Shown here piece after piece: positions 1 through 9,240 of a stretch of DNA of 41,356 bases (position 1 is the stretch's first letter; each line of letters begins with the position of its first letter). Source of the stretch: Chara braunii (Eukaryota > Streptophyta > Charophyceae > Charales > Characeae); NCBI GenBank assembly GCA_003427395.1, contig BFEA01000293.1, forward strand, positions 1,106,652-1,148,007. The letters are read 5' to 3'. Under the pieces are notes generated by a model. That model was not told the origin of the DNA, searched no databases, and saw only the letters and a program-made list of their open reading frames with translations. Both the position numbers and the translations under genes were made by a program.

Positions 1-121
1 TGTCGTTTGAGTGCGCGCCCATGTGCCCTTGCGCTGGATATTGTCATTTGAGTACACGCCTATGTGCGCCCAGGCTGGGTATAGTCGTTTGAGTGCGAGC
101 CCATGTATGCCCGAGCATAGG
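1..121. repeat. minisatellite, three 41-bp units
   Basis: Three degenerate copies of a 41-bp unit beginning GTCGTTTGAGTGC start at positions 2, 43 and 84. The array probably continues to the left of the window. No coding potential was seen. The 200 bases that follow hold nothing recognisable. Confidence 0.8.
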
Positions 122-324
122 ATTGCTAGCTGAGATTATTTGCCTCCACGCACCCGTTGATTTATTGCTTTGCTGATCAGCAACACCTCATGCACATGAT
201 ATTTTCCCTCGCACGGGGAGCATTGGCGCTTCAGTCCCTGCACAGATGATCTGGCTCAGTCTAGCCCCAATACATTCAGCACTTACGACTGGTCCCTGTG
301 CATGAGATGTTTTATTGATCAGTT

Positions 325-735
325 GCTTCAGGCGGGCCTACTTGAGATCAGTTGCTGTTCAGCCAGGCCCTTCNGGCGGGCCTACTTGAGATCAGTTGNT
401 GTTCAGCCAGGCCCTTCANGCGGGCCTACTTGAGATCAGTTGTTGTTCAGCCGAGCCCTTCAGGCGGGCCTACTTGAGATTGAGTTGCTGATTCAGTCGG
501 GCCCCTTCAGGCGGGCCCACTTCTCGAGATCGTTGCAGTTTTTCAGCCAGGCCCCTTCAGGCGGGCCCTTTCTTCTGAGATAGCTGTTGTTCAGTCGGGC
601 CCATTCAGGCAGGCTTTATATTGAGTTGCTGTTCAGCCGGGCCCATTCAGGTAGGCCCTATATCGAGTTGCAGTTGCAGTCAGGCCATTCAGACAGGCCT
701 TTACATTGAGTTGCTGACTACTATTCGGCTAGGTC
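325..735. repeat. tandem array of 42-50 bp units (about nine copies)
   Basis: A unit containing CAGGCGGGCCTACTTGAGAT and a GTTCAGCCAGGCCC block recurs. The GGCGGG core (degenerate in the last copies) lies near 331, 375, 419, 463, 510, 560, 608, 650 and 692. The first three spacings are exactly 44 bp, and the later units diverge to 42-50 bp. Three unresolved bases (374, 399, 419) fall at equivalent or nearby sites of near-identical units, as expected of an assembly collapse. The gradient from homogeneous to degenerate units suggests growth at the left end. Confidence 0.85.
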
Positions 736-1281
736 TTGGAGACAGTACCCGTACTAGAGAGGGTGTGCTTTCTGTCCAAGCTGACCCGTCGTCGTGAGAC
801 TACCCCTAAATGGGGTAGATTGATTGAGAGGTTCTGTTACAGACATGCGGGACATCAGAGTTTCACTATCAGGGCTAATGAGTCCTCGACCTCGAGACAA
901 ACGCTCGTGATCACCTACTCGGTGAAGGGGGCAGAGACGGGAGTGAAGGCCACCACATACGACAGGATTGCGGATTACATATTTCGCAGGGAGAGCTATT
1001 GGAGGGACAACTGGCTGCATGTGGTGTTCCCTCGCGTACCTTCAGCTCCTGGGGGTGTGCTCTTCGATTTTGACGGATGCAACCCCAAGCCCCTTAGTGA
1101 GCCCCGCAGCAAGGAGAAGAGGCGGAAGGACGACCGGATCCACAGGGAGATAACCAGATCCGGAATCCCAATCGCTACATGTGTCCCAAAATCAGAGACA
1201 GATGAGTCGGATTTGGAGCCCTGTTCTGTGAGTGACCTTGATCTTGGCGATTATTTCGACTGGGACACTCACAGGGGTTGA
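736..1281 (+). CDS. open frame of unknown function, no ATG
   Basis: I do not recognise this 181-codon open frame. The frame opens at a TTG inside the last repeat unit and has no internal methionine, so it cannot be a simple complete gene; it could be an internal exon, part of a retroelement polyprotein or chance. It is rich in R, D, E and S. The C-terminal half has a basic patch (KEKRRKDDR) followed by an acidic tail (DESDLE, DLDLGDYFDWD). Its 3' end lies about 160 bp before the GC-rich block that terminates the minus-strand gypsy element. No membrane segment or known motif is visible. Confidence 0.3.
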   Translation: METVPVLERVCFLSKLTRRRETTPKWGRLIERFCYRHAGHQSFTIRANESSTSRQTLVITYSVKGAETGVKATTYDRIADYIFRRESYWRDNWLHVVFPRVPSAPGGVLFDFDGCNPKPLSEPRSKEKRRKDDRIHREITRSGIPIATCVPKSETDESDLEPCSVSDLDLGDYFDWDTHRG

Positions 1282-1440
1282 GTTAGTGGACAGCGACAGG
1301 AGCGCTTGAGACCAGCGAGCGGAGACTCGGAGGGCGACATTGAGGAGGATCGCACATCTTCTTGCACGGTATCTTCTTGAGGGTGATTGACTCCTACATG
1401 TCAAACGACCCTGGGTCTGAGACAGTTATTGGTCCCCCAA

Positions 1441-1545
1441 GAGGGGAGGGTCCGGCCACGGTCGCGGCCGAAAGTTCATGACCGGACCGGCCACGGCCGG
1501 CGGTCGCGGCCATAGCCGAACTCGGCCGTGGCCAGGGGGATACAT
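1441..1545. repeat. GC-rich block of repeated and inverted GGCCACGG/GGTCGCGGCC motifs
   Basis: The block contains several copies of CGGCCACGG, GGTCGCGGCC and GGCCGTGGCC in both orientations around a central TTCATGACCGGACCGG. It abuts the point where the gypsy RT homology stops (about 1541). It may be the end of an inserted element or a self-complementary spacer. Its origin is unknown. Confidence 0.55.
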
Positions 1546-1805
1546 AGCTTGAGTTCCGTCACCTTTGGAATCGAGAGTCGGTAGGGTGTCTGATGGTGGA
1601 CACGATAGTCAGGCACGAGCAGGATAGAATGCTCAACACCGCGTGTGGAAGGAATCCCGTTGTATGAGAAATACGGGGGGAAAACGTCATGGTACTCTCG
1701 AATCAAATCGTGAACGGCGGACTCTAAGTCGGTCGTGAACCGCGCGAGTTCCTCGGCGTCTGTGTCGGCACAAGATGTATGAGTAGACTCGACAGTCGAC
1801 CACAT
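1476..1805 (-). pseudogene. gypsy reverse transcriptase, N-terminal fragment
   Basis: The frame contains the block that opens Ty3/gypsy RT: HDVFPP at residues 39-44, GVEHSILLVP at about 56-65, and TPYRLSIPKVTELK at about 73-86 (compare the family pattern DVFP...HxIxLxPG...PYRLSPxE). After that the reading runs into the GC-rich block and loses all similarity, so none of the RT catalytic motifs is present. It is therefore a non-functional 3'-truncated RT. The upstream 30 residues would be the protease-RT linker. Confidence 0.75.
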
Positions 1806-2519
1806 AAGGACCTGGGTCGTCGAAGAGGTATTCGCAGGCTAACGGGTGAATGTGCAGATGGGAGTTGCGAAGATGGAGGAAGGGTCAGGGAGATCGGGCT
1901 CCAATGAGATGAGCTCAACCTCGGGACAGACTGGATTGTAGCGAAGAAAATTCATGACGTTCACTGAGTAAAACATGACGTCCTCCTGTCGTATGAAGTG
2001 GGCAAACTGACGAGGAGAAGTGAAGGCGATGTTTGGGTGAGACCCAGAGGAGCGAGGGTCCTGGGAAGGTAGGCCGGGAGGGGTGTCGCCCGTGGTTCCA
2101 ATGAAGGGGACTCGATGGGTCTGACCACACTTCGTTTTGAAAAGGAGTGTTTCGGTCGCCCATTCGGCCTATGTGCCACGGAACCGGCGAGACCAGGGAG
2201 TGCCAAGGATAAAGTCGTACCCAGCCTCCAACACGTCGAAGTATGCAGAGGAATGGTAGCGCTGAGGCGCCTGGGTACTATCCGATGGTTGGAGGGTGAG
2301 GGAAAACTGGAGGTCGGGGACCGTCTAATCGAAGAAGCGCTGCGTCTTGTTATCTCCGAGGGTGACGGAGATATTAGAGCGAGACCCGGAGGTAACTAGG
2401 TGAGCTTCTTCAAGCACGCGAGGGTGCGAGTTGGAGTCCCATAAAGCGCGATACACCCTCATAGATGTCCCCAGGCGAATAGGGATGATGAGGAGGGTGC
2501 GATCAGGGTCAGAAAGCAT
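1806..2519 (-). pseudogene. retropepsin-like aspartic protease remnant
   Basis: Two protease landmarks are visible on the minus strand. The first is RALWDSNSH at about 2424-2450, in the place of the family's AL(I/L)D(T/S)GA active-site box, so the glycine after D-S is lost. The second is YDFILGTPW at 2193-2219, equivalent to the conserved (F/Y)DxILGxPWL near the C-terminus. An in-frame TAG at 2169-2171 follows a few codons later, and frames shift between blocks. The region is flanked by gag upstream and the RT edge downstream, as expected for gypsy. It cannot be active. Confidence 0.65.
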
Positions 2520-2699
2520 AGCGAGAAGACGACGCAGGACGTTTACACGTCTTGTGAGTCGCGCCTAACGATCTTGAAGAATACTCAAATCTAGGAGAGA
2601 TGACACAACGTCATCGTGATTCGTCAGTTGAGCACTACAACGAGCCATGCAAATGACGCGACACATCAGAAATCTCGGAGGGGAAGGACTAGATGCGGC

Positions 2700-3160
2700 G
2701 GTCTGCTACGAGGCAGACAATACCTCGACAGACAGCGGGGCAGAGGGAACTGCGTCTGTCGTGTCTGGAGGATCCTCTGGTGGGGTAGCCAAGGGAGCAA
2801 AACCCTGCGGGAGGTCTATATGAGGAACCGTCAACATGCGGGCGCCAGCCTGTGCAACCCGACTGCGCGCACGACCCATGGCGAACATGGCTATCTGCAG
2901 GCGCTCGGCCACCAGGGCAGTGTCGTCATCCAAGTGATACTGGATGACGTCTCGGAGCTCGATGTCCTCGGGGGCGTCCCCAAGGGTAGGGTCAAGCTCG
3001 GCCGAGGCGTCCTCGCCGTACTCCAGAGAACAGTAGTGCCGAGAGAATGGCGCTTCAAGTCGAGTTGGTCAGCTAAATCGGCCGGCGAAGGAGGATCGAC
3101 CGCTAGTAGCACCGCATGACTGGGTGGCGGCGGCAGTGGATCGCGAAGAACATGGGGCAT
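2700..3160 (-). pseudogene. gag-protease spacer region of the gypsy element
   Basis: Open but short frames continue the minus-strand polyprotein between the gag core and the protease remnant. One 75-residue stretch contains DDDTALVAERLQIAMFAMGR and a proline/threonine-rich tail. No CCHC zinc knuckle (CxxCxxxxHxxxxC) could be found here, although gypsy gag usually carries one at this position. It is assigned only by position and shared strand, with at least one frameshift. Confidence 0.4.
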
Positions 3161-3182
3161 CGAAGAAGCGACTCCGCATCTT

Positions 3183-3602
3183 CTAGTACTGTCGAGCAGC
3201 CTCGTAGGTCTGCTCTAAGGAGGCGAAGCTCTGTCGCCAGAGCTCGATGCGGTAGTCAGTCGGAAGACTGACTACGAACCTGCTGGTTAAAAGGACCTCA
3301 AGTAGGAGTGCCTCATCGCAAATGAGGCAGGCGTCCTGAAACACTCTGATGTGACGCTCAAGATTGGCTGGTGCGGAGGACCCGCGCCACTCCGTCTGGG
3401 TGACCCGATCTAAGGTGTCGGTCGCATCGTGGAGAGTGTCGTAGCGGTCATGGAGGAACGCGGTGAACTCCGTGAGAGTGGGATCCTCACCTGAGCGAGT
3501 ACGATGGGTATAATAGTTCTCCCATGCGGAGAACAAGCTGCCTCGCAATTTAGTTCCGAGCGTGGAGCACCACAACGCCTTACTAGTGTTAGTCGGTGTC
3601 AT
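3183..3602 (-). pseudogene. gypsy Gag capsid-like domain
   Basis: A 139-residue open frame with the signature of the retrotransposon gag (UBN2/Retrotrans_gag-like) fold: a tryptophan-containing helix (AWENYYTHR at about 27-35), a TLTEFTAFLHDRY segment (43-55), then helices around RVTQTEW, HIRVFQDACLIC and SFASLEQTYEAARQY. In these elements this domain assembles the particle around the RNA. It ends at a stop before the protease region. It is the best preserved part of the gypsy copy. Confidence 0.6.
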
Positions 3603-4676
3603 CTCACGTGTGGCAGCCTACAACTAGTGCGACACAGGCATTGTACCATCATAGTCAGGTATGTTCGATAGACGTACAAGGGTGGGACCGTTGTGCTGAC
3701 GGCGAGGGGAGAAAGGTTGATGGGCCTACACTGCGGCGACAAATGTTGAGGTCGGTGCAGAGGTAGAAGTGGTGGCAGGTTGTGAGCCAAGGCTGCTGGT
3801 GGAAGGTCCAACAGACATGGAGGCAACGATCATAGGCAACTATGATGGAGTAACGAGATAGGAGGGTAGAGGGGGGGGAGCCGATTGAGGGAAACGAGTC
3901 GGGAGGACAGAGGTGGGAGGGCCGGTATAAGAAGAAGAAGGGTGAGCAACCTGTGCAGGGTGAGGCTGTCTCAGGGAGAGAATATCCGCCTGGAGCTGCG
4001 CCACGGTGGCCTGTAGGGTAACCACCCGCTGGGTGCGTGGGGTCGGAGGTGGAGGAGGCGGAGAGAGTACCCTAGCGGGAGGAGGAAGGACTTTGGGCCG
4101 TAGTGCCGCAACCGGTGCAGGAAGTTGGGAAACAACACCGAGGTGGGTAGATGAAATTGCCTGGCCAAATACCGGTATCTGGGTGACAGCACATGCCGCA
4201 ATGGTCGAAGCGGCAGGGGCGGTGGGAGTGGTGGGGGCTAATGAATGTGCTGCAACAGACGGTATGGTCTGAGCGGCAGCAGCACTCACCACTGCGTCGG
4301 GGGAATGTTGGACCTGGCATGCGGAGGAGGACGAACCACCACGTCTCCGTCTCTGAAGTCATGGAGAGTCGGACTCTGAGTCGGTAGGCTCGAGAGATGG
4401 GGTATAAGAGCGGTGGGGAGAGCGATGAGGAGAACCCTTGAGGCGGTGAACTTCAAAGGCGAGCGCATTGACTTGCCTCTCCAAGGGTGCAAGCGCATCA
4501 AGGCGCGCTTGCAGAGGTGTAAGGAGGGACGCAAGAATAGCGCAAAGGTCCGTAGGGTCCACAAAGTGTTGACCCTAGACCGTCAGTTGGGTGGGCGCCT
4601 GAAAGACAGAGGGCGTCATGACGATCTGCTTAGCTATAGCCCCGTCCGTGGGTAGTGGACGCATGGGGTTAGACAT
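3603..4676 (-). pseudogene. gypsy Gag N-terminal region, proline-rich, with in-frame stop
   Basis: The likely gag start is the minus-strand ATG at 4674-4676, followed by SNPMRPLPTDG. An in-frame TAG occurs about 32 codons later (near 4580). The continuing frame has a leucine-rich helix (LCAILASLLTPLQARLDALA), then serine/aspartate-rich sequence (EPTDSESDSP) near 4360. After a frame change there is a long proline/alanine-rich linker (PPPPPPTPRTQR) ending in a predicted coiled segment, VVTLQATVAQLQADILSLRQ, near 4010. This resembles the N-terminal coiled-coil/linker architecture of many plant gypsy Gags. Confidence 0.5.
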
Positions 4677-4960
4677 GGCGGGAGGTGGAGAAAAAGATGG
4701 GGAAGGAGATGGGTTATGGCGTGGGGATAGGGGACCACCAGTGAGAGGGAGGGGACCGCAGGAGCGGAGTGGGTAATTGTGAGTCGGCTCACTCTGTGAC
4801 CAGCGGGTCGCGCGTGAGATGGTGGCGCAAATCTGCTCGAAGGGAGAGCAGTCGTTCGGGTCCAGGGTGCCCGACGAGAGGAAGCGGGAGAGGAGGGGGG
4901 TTAGGAGAACCCTAAACCCGAGAAAAAACCTAAGAAAACCCTAATCGGGATTTGGGTGGT

Positions 4961-5440
4961 TAGGGTAGGGTAGCGGCAACCTAATCAAGATTCGTTGCCA
5001 CTTGTATGCACCCTCGTACGAGTACGGATTCGTACTCTTGTACTCGTACTCTTGTACTCGTACGCTACTCGTACAGTAGGGGCATCGTACAAGTTTTTTT
5101 TTTTTTTTAATCCGGTATTGTTTTTTTTTTTTTTTCTCAAATTCTAATAAGAATCTTAAGATGATGCTCAGCCAAATGTTGCTTGTTTTGAGTTGTTGCA
5201 TCACATAATTTGTTTTCGGATTTTTTTGATGACTTTTTTTTTTTTTTTTTCTTTTTCATACGGGGGCGTACAAGACGTATAGGTTCCCGTACAGATCCCG
5301 TACAGAAATTACCTGTACGTTTCGTACAAAAAGCCCCCGTACGTGTACTCTATGCAACGTAGATCAAGAAAAGAAGATAGGAACCATGGAGGGGAGGGGG
5401 AGAGAGAATGAAATAAACAGTGAAATTTCGAGATAAAAAA
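4961..5440. repeat. GTACTC simple repeats and T-tracts, no gene
   Basis: From about 5015 to 5080 the sequence is built from GTACTCGTACTC/CTTGTACTC units, and related GTAC-rich words recur at 5260-5350. Between them lie T-tracts of 11-18 bases. There is no supportable coding region. Confidence 0.6.
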
Positions 5441-5512
5441 AAATTAATAATAATAATAAAAAGAAAAAAAAAAAATAAGCAAAAGGTGAGAAGAAAAAGA
5501 ATATTTATTTGT

Positions 5513-5903
5513 TTGGAATTTTTGACAGTTTTTTCCTACCCCAATGGGGTCACAAAGGTGCAAAGAGGAAGGAGAGACTAAGAGAAGCACACTAAGTTTT
5601 ACAATGTCGCAAATTATAATTTTCAGAAAAATAAATAAATACATAAATAAGTAGATGAAAAGGTGAAGAGCAATGCTGCAAATTATAATTTTCAGAAAAA
5701 TAAATAAATACATAAATAAGTAGATGAAAAGGTGAAGAGAAACTAAGTGTTGGATTTTTCAAAAATTTTGGCAGCATTTCGTTAACCCCATGGGGTCGAA
5801 ATGTGCTGAAAAAGACTAAGTATGAAAAAAAACGAAAAATTTTGGCAGCACTTCGTTAGCCCCACAAAGTCAGAATGTGTGCCGAAAGCAAGAATGACTA
5901 AGT
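5513..5903. repeat. three hairpin-bearing repeats plus a 69-bp tandem duplication
   Basis: Three related units (about 5513-5583, 5755-5820, 5837-5903) share the order: TTTTGGCAGCA-TTTCG, a CCCCATGGGG-like core, CGAAATGTG, and a closing GACTAAG. In the middle unit (5772-5808) the flanks pair (CAGCATTTCG with CGAAATGTGCTG) around the CCCCATGGGG palindrome, giving a strong hairpin. The outer two units have decayed arms. Between the first two lies an unrelated tandem duplication of 69 bp (5602-5670 and 5671-5739), with very few differences between copies. Confidence 0.75.
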
Positions 5904-5989
5904 CCTAATCAGATTTGAGGGTGCTGCAAAGAAATTCAAATTTTCAGAATAAATATAAAATAAAATAAAATAAATCAGAAAAAAAAAAA

Positions 5990-6420
5990 AAAGGTGGGGA
6001 ATAAAATAATTTGAATTTTTGGAAAAAAAAAAGGGAAATAAAAAATTAATCAAAGAAAAGGACAAAAGAAGAAAAACAGAAAAATTTAAAGTTGGGGGGG
6101 GGAGGGGGATGAAAGAGTGATGAAGAAAGAGAGAAATAGGTGAGAGAGAGAAAAAAAGTGAAGTGGGAGATGGGGGAGATAATGGGGTTGTAGTTGGGGG
6201 GGAAGAGGGAGAGGAGGGTGGTAGAATGGGAGAGAAGGATATGAAAAAGGTGGAGAGGAGTAGATGAGATGAGTAGAAGATGGTGAGTGGCGAGGAGAGG
6301 AGAGAAAAAAGGTTGTGGAAGATGAGTGAAGGGGGAGGTAGGAGGAGGGAGTAGTGGTAGGGTTAGAAAGGATGATTAGATGATGGGGGGCGGAGAGAAA
6401 AGGGGTTGGGGGAGAGTAGG
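5990..6420. repeat. homopurine-rich tract, no gene
   Basis: About 430 bases are almost only A and G on the plus strand, with GAGAGA, GGGGGGG and GGGGGAG runs. This composition is prone to triplex or quadruplex structure. Apparent open frames here are composition artefacts. Confidence 0.6.
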
Positions 6421-6689
6421 TTAGTGGGTAGGATGGTGATACCGAGCTCTTGGGTGGCTAGGAGCAGAGCACTACCAAGATCCACAAGATCTTGGCCTTC
6501 AAGATGCTGCTGGTCTTATGTCACTTCAATTAAAAAAATTATGGGGTGCTTGATCAGCCACCCAGATGTCACTGTAATGCGGCCCCCTAGCCAGGGGGGT
6601 CTTCAAGATCCACAGCAAGCTACCACGCGGCACTGCAGATAGGCACCAGATACCAGCCACGTGCGCAGGTGGCAGCACCCACGACCACC

Positions 6690-6775
6690 GGGGGGAGGAG
6701 GGGGAGGGGGGGGGGCAAATAGTTGTCTTGACGCACGCTGATCGCCGCTCGCCGACCGCGGGGGGGGAGGGGGGG
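6690..6775. repeat. two poly-G clusters
   Basis: Two G-runs (about 6690-6716 and 6760-6777), each of the form GGGGGG-A-GG-A-GGGGG, satisfy the four-G-run rule for G-quadruplexes on the plus strand. The 250 bases before them contain only a short inverted GATC/CTTCAAGATC motif. Confidence 0.5.
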
Positions 6776-6834
6776 GAATAAATAACTGTAGTGGCATTTC
6801 TTCAACACCATCGAGCCACGGTATCAACTTAGAT

Positions 6835-6925
6835 TGTGGCTTTGGCCAGTGTGTTAAGCCACTGGCCACGCACACGCACGAGTAGTAGCTGCCCAGGTTC
6901 AAACCCGGGCAGCAGCATCATCCTG
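6835..6925 (+). repeat. tRNA-derived SINE head
   Basis: A box-A-like TGGCCAGTGTG (6843-6853) and a perfect box B GGTTCAAACCC (6896-6906) lie 43 bp apart, the layout of an internal RNA polymerase III promoter. The box B sits in a GCCC/GGGC-closed T-arm-like hairpin. There is no matching acceptor stem, so this is not a functional tRNA gene. A tRNA-derived SINE or old tRNA pseudogene is the better reading. Confidence 0.5.
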
Positions 6926-7370
6926 GATCTTGATGATATATAACCCGGGAGCGGGCTGGGGTGGGGCGGGGCAGCGTGGGCGCGTGGCGCGCATGTGCAG
7001 CGGCCTTGGCCTTCGCACGCGTCATGACAACAGTTTCCTTTTTTGCCACGTGTCCACCTCTTCACGCTGCTGCTTTTTTTTCGCTGTTTTTCGTCCTTTC
7101 CGCCCTGCAAATCTCGCTAAATCCCGCTATCGGGATTACAGCAATTTCCCGCTGTTAGGGGAGGGAGGGCGGGTTGGAGCGGGGACCGTTCCCGCTCTAA
7201 TACCAGTATGATAGAACCGCCAGGATGGTGGTCCAGCAGGATCAACACGGAGGGTTGAGGAAAAAGGAGATGAAAATGGAGTTGGAAGGGACAGCGCAAC
7301 TTTGACACAGACTCAACACGCACGTACTCCAAAGTGTACAAATGCAGAATCCACCAGAATACAGACTGCA

Positions 7371-7511
7371 GCTGGGGTATACCCCAGCGGACTGACTGGA
7401 CTGACTGGACTGGACTAGACTGGCCTGGTATTGATAGTGGCACCGGGCAGGACTGGACTGGACTAAAACAACACACGGTCTGTGGGGTCAGGCCACGGCC
7501 TGGTCCCACAG
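7371..7511. repeat. 18-bp perfect palindrome, ACTGG repeats and hairpin
   Basis: GCTGGGGTATACCCCAGC (7371-7388) is a perfect palindrome. It runs directly into about 80 bp of CTGACTGGACTGG-type pentamer repeats, then into an inverted repeat at 7481-7511 whose arms are TGTGGG...AGGCC and GGCCT...CCCACA. The three structures are adjacent and together make a compact structured block of unknown role. Confidence 0.6.
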
Positions 7512-7570
7512 GCCGAACAGGCAAATAACCGAATAGGACCTAGTTGTAGGCCAGGGCAGATAGAGGCCCG

Positions 7571-8712
7571 TTGCAAGTCCCCATCAACACACCACTATTT
7601 GATCCTTTCCTCCTCTCCTTCTTTCCCTCCAACCTCACGGTCCAGTCACAGGAACCCATCTCTGACGCACAATTAGCCGCAATATTATCCTCCTTTATCA
7701 GCAAACTACGTTCCTCTATAATTTTACCCCCCACAACCGCGAACAAAAATATCCAGTGTATTTTCCTCGCTTATCCCACTTCACATTTTTTCCCTCTCTT
7801 TCATCTTCCCCGATACTATAACTTCGCTACAATCCACCTTCGTTGAAGGAAGGTACGGATCGAATCTCATCACCTCTGATCTACTCGAGTTCGTAGAAGA
7901 AGCCGTCTTTTATACCTTCCAAAATGGCGCGCAATCATTTTTTTCCTCAATCGAGATCAAGCAATGAAACTACTTTCTCACTCATTCTACTCTAATTTAC
8001 TCCCCTCACTCATGACCTTTGGCAACCGTAGTCTGAACTCCCTTTCCTCTCATGAGCAAGCAATGGCAAGCGTAGAGCTGGCGAACTACAAGGAGCAGCA
8101 TGCGCACGATCTGCACATCCCCATCTACTGTTTCTCACTATGCTTGGCGTCAGCAAGGGATGACTTCTTCAAGTTTTGGGTTAACGACGGCCTCCTCAGC
8201 CTAGCGGAGAACATACCTTCCCTCGGAAGACTACTAGGTTTCATCTCTTCTCTAACTTTCTTCTTCAAAGGTTTCTTCAAACAACTCATCAAGGGAGATA
8301 CATCCCACCTCCTCCTTTAACAACTTGTACAGTCTGGACTGGAACCTTGGTTCCGACTGCTCACGGGCCAAGCCTGCGGGAATCAGATCGAGTACCAGTC
8401 AGCACCGAATTTTCCAAGAGAAACCTCTTATGTGTCGCAGCCATCACTCCCGCGCCTCATTTCAAAGCTCTGCGGCGCAACTCATATTTTCACCTTCATC
8501 GATCACGACAATCAAGATGCTGCAGAGGAGGAAAGCTGAAGATTCCCTCCCCAGAAGAAGAAAGACTCGTCGCGGAGCTTCAGATTACGTCTCTGAATCG
8601 GACTCCCCCTCTCCCAACCAGTCGATCCCTGTCCAGCAACTTCTCATAATCCCGCACCAGCGACAACTTGTCACCCAAAACCAATCCTTCCATTTCGAAG
8701 GCACCGAGAGTT
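7571..8712 (+). pseudogene. decayed C-rich coding region, unknown, possibly a retroelement gag
   Basis: Several open segments on the plus strand read as one broken protein. They are 7571-7846; a shifted segment around 7835-7966 (EGRYGSNLITSDLLEFVEEA); then 7964-8538 with one in-frame TAA at 8318-8320. The last includes ASARDDFFKFWVNDGLLSL and, after the stop, QSGLEPWFRLLTGQACGN. A further shift gives a basic/acidic tail (RRKTRRGASDYVSESDSPSP) ending at 8712. One shift coincides with a T7 run near 7940. I do not recognise the family. The low-G codon use resembles the DIRS-like element at 13.4-16.7 kb, and the charged tail resembles its gag tail, which suggests a related element; this is inference. 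Confidence 0.4.
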
Positions 8713-8955
8713 AGGAGAAAGCCACGTATCTTCAGAGGTTTAGATTACATATTTCTTGTCTACATCATTTCCCTCTTCTTACTCGTCCTCTTCATTTATT
8801 TCTCATATTCTTTCGCTCAACTTTCACCAGTCCCTTCCTTCCCCCAAAACCCGAGTGAGATACGTTACAAGTTTTGCTATAATTGCTATCATAATGACGT
8901 CAGTGATGTCAGAGGCCCATTGCTTGATCTTTCTTTTACTCTCTATGATGAATAA
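8668..8955 (+). CDS. small single-pass membrane protein candidate
   Basis: A 95-codon frame overlaps the end of the previous decayed region. It has a basic N-terminus (APRVRRKPR) followed by one clear hydrophobic segment (YIFLVYIISLFLLVLFIYF, about residues 27-45), then a polar tail with a CYNCYHND motif. The family is unknown. The high T content of the region makes hydrophobic frames likely by chance, so the call is weak. Confidence 0.2.
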   Translation: MSPKTNPSISKAPRVRRKPRIFRGLDYIFLVYIISLFLLVLFIYFSYSFAQLSPVPSFPQNPSEIRYKFCYNCYHNDVSDVRGPLLDLSFTLYDE

Positions 8956-9240
8956 AAGGGAGGGAAAAAATAATAACGTCAAACAGAGGCAGTGTTCCAG
9001 AGATGGAGGGGAGAAACGTAAAGGGGGGGGTAAGAGAGGTATAATGAGAAGGGAGGAGCGTGCAAGTTCCGAAGGATGATCGATCACAAGTCCTCAATAA
9101 AGGAGGACATGTCAATGATATATGCGAAATTGTAAACTTTTGCTATTCAAGTTTTTTCTTGTATCAATCCTCCCCTTTTTCCTTTGCGTTGTCAAGGGAA
9201 AAAAAAAGGAGTATATATATAGAAGGAAAGACGAAAGCAT

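Larger units (their letters stand above)
1546..4960 (-). mobile_element. decayed Ty3/gypsy LTR-retrotransposon fragment
   Basis: Read on the minus strand, the order is gag, aspartic protease remnant, then the N-terminal edge of reverse transcriptase. This order (gag-PR-RT) is that of Ty3/gypsy elements. RNase H, integrase and a 3' LTR are absent; homology ends inside the RT finger region at about 1541, against the GC-rich block. The frame is broken repeatedly. The stretch upstream of the gag ATG (4677-4960) is noncoding and would be the leader or 5' LTR edge. It includes a telobox-like ACCCTAAACCC near 4910, and no primer-binding site could be assigned. Confidence 0.75.

Noticed and set aside
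325-735. CRISPR-like array
   Set aside because: The units are contiguous and degenerate, with no unique spacers between invariant repeats, and the genome is eukaryotic.
4905-4960. ACCCTAAACCC and CCCTAATC, telomere-like words
   Set aside because: There are only one or two units, so no interstitial telomere array. They are short telobox-like motifs in the retroelement leader.
5444-5777. Hydrophobic minus-strand frames with internal repeats
   Set aside because: They come from the 69-bp duplication in AT-rich DNA, with no coding signature beyond composition.
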